10,264 nt of DNA from Lachnoclostridium sp. UBA3775 (GTDB lineage: Bacteria; Bacillota; Clostridia; Lachnospirales; Lachnospiraceae): assembly GCA_002369525.1 (NCBI GenBank), contig DFFN01000060.1, forward strand, positions 1-10,264, read 5' to 3'. The stretch's first letter is position 1; each line of letters begins with the position of its first letter. Position numbers and translations under genes: made by a program. The notes under the pieces were generated by a model. It had not been told where the DNA came from. It ran no database searches and saw nothing but the letters and a program-made list of their open reading frames with translations. This document shows, in pieces, positions 1-5,578 of this stretch.

Positions 1-348
1 TACAAGGTATTCATTTTCTCCGCTGCCGCTGACACGAAGCCTTATATTCTTCTCCCTGACCTTCAGTCCGTCGGTATATCTGATGCAGCATCTTATGACT
101 CCCGTGAGAAGTCTGCTTCTGTTTCTTATCATCAGCTTCAGATTAACCGTCTTACCATCTTCGATAACAACTACCGGACAGACGATCCGGCCCTTTATCA
201 TTTTTCTTCTGATCAGGAGGTAGATAAATGACACAACAAGAAACATCGCTTCTGCGACAGCTAGGCGCACAAGCGATGTACTATCATATATCAGTGACAT
301 ATATGTCGTATAAAAAATGATGATTATCGTGATGATATAGCTTATCAA
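1..348 (-). CDS. DUF58 domain membrane protein, N-terminal part (runs off left edge)
   Basis: The 116 visible codons form one open frame from a TTG at 346-348 to the window edge. The protein begins with a hydrophobic segment (about residues 2-17, rich in Ile). A second membrane segment follows (about 27-46, ending FIYLLIRRK), and then a soluble beta-rich stretch (VVVIEDGKTVNLKLMIRNRS). This two-helix start with an immunoglobulin-like stretch is typical of DUF58 proteins, which are commonly encoded directly after a MoxR ATPase. The von Willebrand-like DUF58 core would lie beyond the edge. I chose TTG because it overlaps the MoxR stop as TTGA and sits about 4 bases after an AGAGGAAGG ribosome site. 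The alternative ATG at 298-300 has no ribosome site and would lose the first helix. The biochemical role is not established; MoxR/DUF58 pairs are thought to act in chaperone-like assembly of surface or metal-binding complexes. Confidence 0.8.
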   Translation of the reverse strand, partial: MISYIITIIIIFYTTYMSLIYDSTSLVRLAVAEAMFLVVSFIYLLIRRKMIKGRIVCPVVVIEDGKTVNLKLMIRNRSRLLTGVIRCCIRYTDGLKVREKNIRLRVSGSGENEYLV

Positions 349-1313
349 TTAGCCTTCCTCTTCTTACCGCCTGCAACTGACGGCGCTTTAATGCTCTTAA
401 GGATATCCTTAAGTACATCCTCCTCAGTTACTCTGCCGACTCTGGCCTTTGTACTGAGTACTATCCTGTGCTTTGCAACATCCATGAAAAGCTCTGTGAT
501 ATCCGACGGAAGCACATAGTCTCTGCCCCTCAGGTATGCCCAGGCTCTTGCAAGTCTGCTGAGAGCGATGGTTCCTCTCGGGCTGACGCCGAGCTCTATC
601 ATTTCATTGTCTCTTGTCTCCTGCATCAGCTTGACCATATACTCATTTATACTGTCATGAATAAAGACCTGAGCCACGCTCTGCTTCATCCTGTTCAGCA
701 TTGCTCCGTCTATAACTGCATTTACCTCTTCATCCCCTGAAAAGGCCGCTTTATTCTTAAGTATCATCATTTCCGATTCCATGCTCGGATAACCCATGCT
801 CATGCAGACCATAAAACGGTCAAGCTGAGACTCCGGAAGCAGCTGTGTTCCGGCGCTTCCCTTCGGGTTCTGGGTTGCGATCACTATGAATGGATCAGGC
901 ACGCCGTATGAATTGCCATCCACGGTAACCCTGCCTTCTTCCATAACCTCAAGAAGAGCAGACTGGGTCTTCGGCGAGGTACGGTTGATCTCATCTGCAA
1001 GAAAAAGATTGCACATAATGCTGCCCGGATAATAGATAAAGCTGCCCTTATTCTTGTCATACATGCTGAAGCCAAGGATGTCTGAAGGCATTACGTCAGG
1101 CGTGAACTGGACTCTGTTCTCACGCAGCTTCATTGCCCTTGAAAGCGCAAGCGCAAGCGTGGTTTTTCCGACTCCCGGTACGTCCTCTATCAATATATGT
1201 CCTCCGGCAAGTATTGCCGCAAAAGCTTTTCTGATACACTCATTCTTGCCTGTCACGGCCTTTGAAACCTCATTCATTACCGCAATGGCCTTCTGGAATT
1301 CAATGCTTCCCAT
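345..1313 (-). CDS. MoxR family AAA+ ATPase
   Basis: A 322-residue AAA+ ATPase of the MoxR family, a normal length. Visible motifs are Walker A DVPGVGKT (44-51), Walker B LADEIN (105-110), sensor 1 ATQNP (146-150), the LDRF arginine (R166) and the sensor 2 SPRG motif (244-247). The last lies in the C-terminal lid, followed by ARAWAYLRGRDYVLPSDI. The start ATG at 1311-1313 follows GAGGGAG with a 5-6 base spacer. MoxR proteins hydrolyse ATP and are believed to help fold or activate partner complexes, often VWA-domain proteins; the partner here is probably the DUF58 protein encoded downstream, whose TTG start overlaps this stop codon. The C-terminus ends in a short basic tail (GGKKRKAN). Family assignment is secure; the physiological substrate is unknown. 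Confidence 0.95.
   Translation of the reverse strand: MGSIEFQKAIAVMNEVSKAVTGKNECIRKAFAAILAGGHILIEDVPGVGKTTLALALSRAMKLRENRVQFTPDVMPSDILGFSMYDKNKGSFIYYPGSIMCNLFLADEINRTSPKTQSALLEVMEEGRVTVDGNSYGVPDPFIVIATQNPKGSAGTQLLPESQLDRFMVCMSMGYPSMESEMMILKNKAAFSGDEEVNAVIDGAMLNRMKQSVAQVFIHDSINEYMVKLMQETRDNEMIELGVSPRGTIALSRLARAWAYLRGRDYVLPSDITELFMDVAKHRIVLSTKARVGRVTEEDVLKDILKSIKAPSVAGGKKRKAN
346..360 (-). promoter_or_regulatory. Ribosome site and TTG start of the DUF58 gene, overlapping the MoxR stop
   Basis: Read on the minus strand the junction is AGAGGAAGGCTAATTGA. The TTG start and the TGA stop share two bases, and AGGAAGG lies about 4-5 bases upstream. This supports translational coupling and decides the start codon. 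Confidence 0.7.
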
Positions 1314-1329
1314 AATTCTCCCTCAAAAC

Positions 1330-1365
1330 ATAAATAATCGGCAGAATACTCCGCCGATTATTTAT
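1330..1365 (-). terminator. Rho-independent terminator after rubrerythrin
   Basis: Perfect 13-bp inverted repeat: arms 1330-1342 and 1353-1365, with a 10-base loop. The core is CGGC/GCCG with an A/T-rich outer stem, and on the minus strand the stem is followed by GTTTTG. It lies about 80 bases after the rubrerythrin stop. The stem is symmetrical and has a T-rich flank on the plus side too, but no plus-strand gene ends here. The truncated hairpin (about 7 bp) could still form at the 5' end of the moxR mRNA. Confidence 0.75.
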
Positions 1366-1392
1366 TTTACCATATTTTATTGATTTATACAA
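1364..1392 (-). promoter_or_regulatory. Sigma-A promoter for the moxR-DUF58 operon
   Basis: Read on the minus strand: -35 TTGTAT (1387-1392), a 17-base spacer (1370-1386) that ends in TGG, giving an extended -10, and -10 TAAAAT (1364-1369). Transcription should start near 1357-1359, about 45 bases before the MoxR ATG. The -10 overlaps the outer end of the rubrerythrin terminator stem. Confidence 0.75.
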
Positions 1393-1441
1393 GATGAGGA
1401 AATGTTTTTGTCTGATTTTTATGTTCGCTGAATATCCGGCA

Positions 1442-1987
1442 TTAACCGAAATATCTCTTGAGAAGGCCTTCAAATGCCTTGCCGTGTCTTGCTTCGTCCC
1501 TTGCCATTTCATGAACGGTATCATGGATAGCATCAAGATTAAGTGCCTTGGCACGCTTTGCAAGATCCGTCTTGCCTGCGGTAGCGCCGTTCTCTGCATC
1601 AACGCGGAGCTGAAGGTTCTTCTTGGTGGAGTCGGTTACAACTTCACCGAGAAGCTCTGCGAACTTAGCCGCATGCTCAGCCTCCTCAAATGCTGCCTTT
1701 TCATAATAAAGTCCGATTTCGGGATAGCCTTCGCGGAAAGCAACTCTTGCCATTGCAAGATACATTCCGACCTCTGAGCACTCTCCTTCAAAATTCGAAC
1801 GCAGATCCTTTTTGATTTCTTCGTCAACGTCCTTGGCGATTCCTACAACATGTTCGGAAGCCCAGTTCATGCCGCCCTCTTCAACCTTGTTGAATTTCGA
1901 TGCGGGAACCTTACATACCGGACAGAACTCCGGAGGATTGTCTCCCTCATGTACATAACCGCATACCGAGCAAACCCATTTTGCCAT
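1442..1987 (-). CDS. Reverse rubrerythrin (N-terminal rubredoxin domain, diiron peroxidase)
   Basis: A 181-residue non-haem iron protein that detoxifies peroxide, and probably oxygen, in the cytoplasm of anaerobes using electrons from NAD(P)H-linked donors. The domain order is reversed relative to classical rubrerythrin. The rubredoxin-type Fe(Cys)4 site comes first (CSVC at 6-9 and CPVC at 22-25). The four-helix diiron domain follows, with likely ligands E69, E102/H105 (EEAEH), E132 and E165/H168 (DEARH). The start at 1985-1987 is preceded by AAAGGAG about 9 bases upstream and gives the expected MAKWVCSVC N-terminus. The frame stays open to an ATG at 2060-2062, but that would add 25 unrelated residues and would lie upstream of the transcription start. 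It is monocistronic, with its own promoter and terminator. Clostridial homologues are commonly under PerR control; no convincing PerR box is visible here. Confidence 0.95.
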   Translation of the reverse strand: MAKWVCSVCGYVHEGDNPPEFCPVCKVPASKFNKVEEGGMNWASEHVVGIAKDVDEEIKKDLRSNFEGECSEVGMYLAMARVAFREGYPEIGLYYEKAAFEEAEHAAKFAELLGEVVTDSTKKNLQLRVDAENGATAGKTDLAKRAKALNLDAIHDTVHEMARDEARHGKAFEGLLKRYFG

Positions 1988-2010
1988 ATTCCTAACTCCT
2001 TTCCGCTTTA

Positions 2011-2037
2011 AAAGCACCGCGGTACTTTCCGTACCGC
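2011..2037. repeat. Overlapping inverted repeats in the rubrerythrin leader
   Basis: Two overlapping dyads lie just after the predicted transcription start. The first is GCGGTAC (2019-2025), a 5-base loop and GTACCGC (2031-2037), a perfect 7-bp hairpin. The second is AAAGCACCGCGGTACTTT (2011-2028), an 18-base palindrome with one mismatched pair. They could be a 5' stabilising hairpin or an operator. The choice cannot be made from sequence. Confidence 0.45.
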
Positions 2038-2050
2038 CGAATATACGTCT

Positions 2051-2079
2051 ACTATATCCCATTACCGCACCTCTGTCAA
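2051..2079 (-). promoter_or_regulatory. Near-consensus sigma-A promoter of the rubrerythrin gene
   Basis: Read on the minus strand: -35 TTGACA (2074-2079), a 17-base spacer (2057-2073) and -10 TATAGT (2051-2056). Only one base departs from consensus. The start point is near 2044, giving a leader of about 57 bases. An A/T-rich 12-base palindrome AATAAATTTATT (2085-2096) lies just upstream of the -35 and may act as an UP element. Strong expression is expected. Confidence 0.85.
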
Positions 2080-2116
2080 TATCAAATAAATTTATTATAT
2101 GATAACGCAGGTGTAA

Positions 2117-2135
2117 TTGACGTCTTTCACGTCAA
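2117..2135. promoter_or_regulatory. 19-bp interrupted palindrome in the divergent rubrerythrin/araC region (possible operator)
   Basis: TTGACGT (2117-2123), 5 bases, ACGTCAA (2129-2135): a perfect 7-5-7 dyad. It lies 38 bases upstream of the rubrerythrin -35 and 24 bases upstream of the araC-type -35. A smaller dyad, CGCT-N5-AGCG (2139-2151), follows directly. The position and size fit a binding site for a dimeric regulator. AraC proteins more often bind direct repeats, so another regulator is possible. Confidence 0.45.
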
Positions 2136-2159
2136 AATCGCTTTTTTAGCGGAATTTAG

Positions 2160-2188
2160 TTGATTTTATCGCTTCCGCGTCTTATGAT
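2160..2188 (+). promoter_or_regulatory. Sigma-A promoter of the AraC-type regulator gene, implying a leaderless transcript
   Basis: -35 TTGATT (2160-2165), a 17-base spacer and -10 TATGAT (2183-2188). A start point 7 bases after the -10 falls on 2195, the A of the predicted ATG. No ribosome site is visible in the bases before the ATG. Confidence 0.65.
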
Positions 2189-2194
2189 AAAGCC

Positions 2195-3085
2195 ATGAAT
2201 TACGAAGGCATGATAAAAATAACGCGCAGTTCGGGCTATACAAAGCCGTACCGGCAGTCACCGGCCCACATCATAATCCCCGACAGGCTCCCTTTAAAGC
2301 TTGACATACGGGGCAGGCGCATTCTTCTTAATGTGGGGGAATTTGCTGTTCTCCCGCCTTTTTTGCCGTGCGCCTTTGCATCGGCGGTGGCAAGGGATGT
2401 GATCTCATTTGACTTTACTCTTCTTGCGGACAACCCCGAATTCACCTTTCTTCTTCCCGTGCTCTCCTTTCCCTATATATGCCGGTCCGAAAGGCCCGCA
2501 CAAAAAGAGCTGTCAAAGTCTTTCGGCAGGATAATACCGGTTTTTGACAAGAGCAGGGCTCAAAAAGAAGCCGTTCCCGAAAGCGTAACACCCATAGACA
2601 TCGCAAGAGCCATGACAGAATACCACGGTATTCACGGTCCCTTCACCGCGACAGCCTTAAACTCATTGTTCAACGCGCTTTTCTGCCTGATCGGCGAAGA
2701 CATAGCCGGCGCGATAAAGGAAAGCGAGCCCGGCTTTGGCGAAGACGGCAGGCGTAAGCTCGGCCTTGCCATAAACTTTATTAACGATCATTTTTCCGAG
2801 CCTATAGACCTTAAGGAAACAGCAAAAGAGGCAGGCTATAATCATGCCCACCTCTCTCACATTTTCAAAAAAATATATGGTATTTCTCTTTATGACTATC
2901 TTATTTACCGCAGGGTAAACAATGCTGCAAAGCTGATATGCGAAGTCTCTCTTCCGACCTCGGAAATCGCTTCTTCCTCAGGTTTTTCAAGCAGCTCGAC
3001 CTTCAACCGCTGTTTTCTCGGCGAGTTCGGACTATCCCCGAGAGATTTTGCAAAGCTTCCGGACAAAGAAACCCCGCCGGCATAA
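2195..3085 (+). CDS. AraC family transcriptional regulator
   Basis: A 296-residue regulator with a cupin-like effector or dimerisation domain at the N-terminus (about 15-110; IIIPDRLPLKLDIRG, then LLNVGEFAVLPPF). The C-terminal AraC DNA-binding domain (about 187-290) carries two helix-turn-helix units. The first is around 205-226 (LKETAKEAGYNHAHLSHIFKK); the second is around 254-278 (PTSEIASSSGFSSSSTFNRCF, then GEFGLSP). The length is normal. It diverges from the rubrerythrin gene and converges with the degV-type gene, with only 3 bases between the stop codons. It may control itself, rubrerythrin or an unlinked sugar or stress operon; the effector is unknown. There is no ribosome site before ATG 2195, and the second ATG (2210) is also poorly placed after GAAGG, so leaderless translation from 2195 is the simplest reading. 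Confidence 0.9.
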   Translation: MNYEGMIKITRSSGYTKPYRQSPAHIIIPDRLPLKLDIRGRRILLNVGEFAVLPPFLPCAFASAVARDVISFDFTLLADNPEFTFLLPVLSFPYICRSERPAQKELSKSFGRIIPVFDKSRAQKEAVPESVTPIDIARAMTEYHGIHGPFTATALNSLFNALFCLIGEDIAGAIKESEPGFGEDGRRKLGLAINFINDHFSEPIDLKETAKEAGYNHAHLSHIFKKIYGISLYDYLIYRRVNNAAKLICEVSLPTSEIASSSGFSSSSTFNRCFLGEFGLSPRDFAKLPDKETPPA

Positions 3086-3088
3086 AGC

Positions 3089-3940
3089 TCAGCTTCCGGC
3101 AATGAAGAGGACTCCGAGTGTTCCTGGACCGCAGTGCGAAGAGATCACTCCGCCTGCCCTTGTCTCAAGTATTTCGTCAAAATAATTCAGGGATTCAAGA
3201 TACAGTCTTACCTGCAGCACCAAAGCCTTGTCGCAGCCCGAATGGGTAATGAACACCCTTTCTTTGCGGGCTTTTTTAAGCTCCGGCTCCAGATCCTTTA
3301 CATAATCCATTATCGCACGTTCATTCTTGCCCCTGTACTTTTTGTCGGGACGCATCTTTCCGTTCTCCACAACGATCTTGGGGTGAAGCTTTAACACGCT
3401 GCCCGCAAGCGCGGCAACGGCCGAACAGCGTCCTCCGCGATGAAGATAGGTAAGAATATCAACCGTAAAGCTTGCCCTTGACAATGGTATCAGTCTCTCA
3501 ATCTCCTTAACGATCTCTTCCCTGTTCCTGCCGCTTTTCGCCATATCCGCAGCTGCAAGCACCAGAAGTCCGATGCCCGTCGAAAGATTTCTCGAATCGA
3601 TCACTGAAACCCTGTCAGCGACCCCCATATCCTCCGCGGTCATGCGCATGATATTATAGGTGGTCGACATTTCAGAGGAAATCGTGAAAACAATTATTTC
3701 GTTTCCGGCATCTGTCTCCGGCTTTATCTTTTCTTCAAAATCCGCTATCGAAACCGCCGAAGTTTTCGGAGTTGTTTTGTTTGCATCCGCCCACTTATAA
3801 ATTTCATCCGGTGAAATCTCCGTGCCGTCTCTGTATTCCTTCCCGTCCATAACGATGTGAAGCGGAATAATACCGATATTGTATTGTTCGCACAGTTTCT
3901 CCGAAAGATCGCAGGTTGAGTCTGCAAAAATCCTGATCAT
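3089..3940 (-). CDS. DegV family fatty-acid-binding protein (FakB-like)
   Basis: A 283-residue DegV protein of usual length. Family marks are DSTCDL (7-12), KTSAVS (59-64), the ISSEMSTTYN loop (87-96), DSRNLSTGIG (115-124), LTYLHRGGR (163-171) and SSHCGPG (267-273). H269 and the T60/S61 region match the positions that hold the fatty-acid carboxylate in characterised FakB proteins. FakB presents a bound fatty acid to the kinase FakA, which makes acyl-phosphate for phospholipid synthesis; no fakA is in this window. The ATG (3938-3940) overlaps the stop of the upstream CoA-transferase as ATGA, so the two are translationally coupled, which suggests related roles in acyl group use. The gene ends 3 bases from the convergent AraC gene, with no hairpin between. 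DegV identity is firm; the ligand chain length is unknown. Confidence 0.92.
   Translation of the reverse strand: MIRIFADSTCDLSEKLCEQYNIGIIPLHIVMDGKEYRDGTEISPDEIYKWADANKTTPKTSAVSIADFEEKIKPETDAGNEIIVFTISSEMSTTYNIMRMTAEDMGVADRVSVIDSRNLSTGIGLLVLAAADMAKSGRNREEIVKEIERLIPLSRASFTVDILTYLHRGGRCSAVAALAGSVLKLHPKIVVENGKMRPDKKYRGKNERAIMDYVKDLEPELKKARKERVFITHSGCDKALVLQVRLYLESLNYFDEILETRAGGVISSHCGPGTLGVLFIAGS
3937..3940 (-). other. ATGA stop/start overlap joining CoA-transferase and DegV genes
   Basis: On the minus strand the sequence is AAAAAATGATC. The TGA stop of the CoA-transferase (3937-3939) and the ATG of the DegV gene (3938-3940) share two bases, the classic arrangement for translational coupling. 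A purine run inside the upstream gene provides at best a weak ribosome site. Confidence 0.85.
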
Positions 3941-5481
3941 TTTTTCATGCCTTTCCTTAAAGTTTCATCTATTTCAATCGGGAAAGGAATTCTGTCGATG
4001 ATGTCCCTTTCCATATCGATTCCCGGATAAACTTCAACGAGCTTAAGCCCCTTCTCAGTCAGCCCGAAAACGCAGCGCTCGGTGATATAAAGCACCTTCT
4101 GACCGTTTGCTACCGCGCGTTTTCCGGAAAAGCTTATGCTCTTAACCTCGTCAACGAATTTAGGTATATCTCCCTCATTTACTATATTAAGCTTTCCGTC
4201 ATCCCTCTCGATCACCTTTAAGCCCTTGGTATCAAAGGTAAGGCAGAAAACAACCGTGGGTGTCTTCGCGGTAATGTTCGCGAAACCGCCGATTCCGGCA
4301 TATGCACCCGGTCCCCTGTGCGAATTGACGTTTCCGTACCTGTCAACCTCCAGTGCGCCCATGAAACAGATATCAAGACCGCCGTTGTCGTAGAGGTCAA
4401 ACTGGTTCGCCATATCATAGACCGATGCGGCACCGATCATGGCACCGAAAACCGGACCCGACGCAGGAAAACCTCCGACGCCGCCCGACTCAACGGTCAG
4501 TGTTATTTTATTGAGTATGCCCTTTGCCTTTGCAAAGCGGGAAATATTCTCGGGTATTCCGATACCGATATTTACGATATCCTCCTCGTGCAGCTCCTCC
4601 GTCGCCCTTTTTGCGATGATGTCGGCCGTCACATTGTTGCGGCGATGCGTTGAGGAAAGCCTGTCGATGATCTCGACCCACATATCCCACTGGCCCGAAG
4701 GAATTTCAAAGCTACCGGTAAGGGCCTCATAGCCGCTCTCGGAAGGCTCGGGTTCGATCACAACTATCGCATCCACAAGGCAGCCGGGAATAATGGCGTT
4801 ACGGGGTCTTGCCGGCTTACGCACAAGCTTGTCGACCTGAACGATTACTTTTCCTCCGTTTGCCCTTACTGCCTGGCAGATTGAAAGCGCGTCGCCCGAC
4901 ATGTACATGTCATCAAAGGAAATGTTACCGAACCTGTCGGCTGCGGTACCCTTGATCAGAGCAATAGTCATCTTCGGAAGCTTATAGTAAAGGAATTCCT
5001 CTCCGTCAACATTCACGAGCTTTACATATCTGTCATCCTTCGAAATATTGTTGATTCCGGGGCCCTCGATCCTTGGATCCACAAAAATATCAAGTCCGAC
5101 TTTAGAAAGCGCTCCGGGAAGTCCTCCGGCCTGGGCACGGATAGCATGGCTGATGCAGCCGAGCGGCAGGTTATAGGCCTCGAAACGATCCTCGAGTATC
5201 AGCTTTTTTGTGCTCAGCATTGCACCGAAATGGCCGCAGATCAGTCTGTCAACCGCGCCGTCACGGATATAGCCCTCGGCATTGCGGTTTTCATCCCACA
5301 CACCGAAGCCCGCAGACGAAACCATCGTAAGGTGCGCCGGCGATCCGGTTTCCTTGAAACGCTTGTAGATTGCCTCATGCAGCTCCACCGGGCTTTCAAT
5401 TCCGACGAAGGAATTTACACAGATGCAGTCTCCGTCCTTTATCAGTTTTACCGCCTCTTCGGCAGTCATTATTTCATACAT
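3937..5481 (-). CDS. Family I acyl-CoA:carboxylate CoA-transferase (acetate/propionate/3-ketoacid type)
   Basis: A 514-residue enzyme with the alpha and beta CoA-transferase halves fused in one chain. The N-terminal half contains SFVGIESPVELHEAI (24-38) and IKGTAADRFGNISFDD (176-191). The C-terminal half contains VNIGIGIPENIS (303-314). The catalytic family I motif ExGxxGG is present as ESGGVGG, with the glutamate that becomes the glutamyl-CoA thioester at E331. The length and layout match the COG4670 group, which contains propionate CoA-transferases and YdiF-like enzymes. The enzyme moves CoA between short acyl-CoAs and free acids such as acetate, propionate, butyrate or lactate; the exact pair cannot be read from sequence. 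The ATG at 5479-5481 follows AGGAGAG by about 8 bases, and the gene has its own promoter. The downstream DegV gene overlaps the stop codon. Confidence 0.9.
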   Translation of the reverse strand: MYEIMTAEEAVKLIKDGDCICVNSFVGIESPVELHEAIYKRFKETGSPAHLTMVSSAGFGVWDENRNAEGYIRDGAVDRLICGHFGAMLSTKKLILEDRFEAYNLPLGCISHAIRAQAGGLPGALSKVGLDIFVDPRIEGPGINNISKDDRYVKLVNVDGEEFLYYKLPKMTIALIKGTAADRFGNISFDDMYMSGDALSICQAVRANGGKVIVQVDKLVRKPARPRNAIIPGCLVDAIVVIEPEPSESGYEALTGSFEIPSGQWDMWVEIIDRLSSTHRRNNVTADIIAKRATEELHEEDIVNIGIGIPENISRFAKAKGILNKITLTVESGGVGGFPASGPVFGAMIGAASVYDMANQFDLYDNGGLDICFMGALEVDRYGNVNSHRGPGAYAGIGGFANITAKTPTVVFCLTFDTKGLKVIERDDGKLNIVNEGDIPKFVDEVKSISFSGKRAVANGQKVLYITERCVFGLTEKGLKLVEVYPGIDMERDIIDRIPFPIEIDETLRKGMKK

Positions 5482-5512
5482 CTATTACTCTCCTGAACCG
5501 ACACTGTTTTTT

Positions 5513-5541
5513 ATTATACTATATGTTGGGTTTTAAAGCAA
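5513..5541 (-). promoter_or_regulatory. Sigma-A promoter of the CoA-transferase/DegV operon
   Basis: Read on the minus strand: -35 TTGCTT (5536-5541), a 17-base spacer and a perfect -10 TATAAT (5513-5518). The start point is near 5506, leaving a leader of about 25 bases. The 97-base gap after the CCA-HAD gene shows no terminator hairpin, so read-through from that gene is also likely. Confidence 0.75.
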
Positions 5542-5578
5542 ATACAATTACAATGTGTTTTTAATCCTCAAATAAATC

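Noticed and set aside
1394..1777. 127-codon plus-strand frame opposite rubrerythrin
   Set aside because: It is antisense to the diiron domain coding region and has no recognisable domain.
1988..2062. Longer rubrerythrin reading frame starting at 2062
   Set aside because: The extra 25 residues are unlike the family, the ATG lies upstream of the predicted transcription start, and a strong ribosome site precedes the ATG at 1985-1987.
2085..2096. AATAAATTTATT as a PerR or Fur box upstream of rubrerythrin
   Set aside because: It is a perfect A/T palindrome but matches the 7-1-7 PerR consensus poorly; an A/T-rich UP element is the simpler reading.
4318..4732. Plus-strand open frames opposite the CoA-transferase
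   Set aside because: They are antisense shadows of a well supported gene, with no ribosome site or recognisable protein.
5482..5578. Terminator after the CCA-HAD gene
   Set aside because: I looked for a stem followed by a T-run and found only short A/T-rich repeats; the gap is explained by the CoA-transferase promoter.
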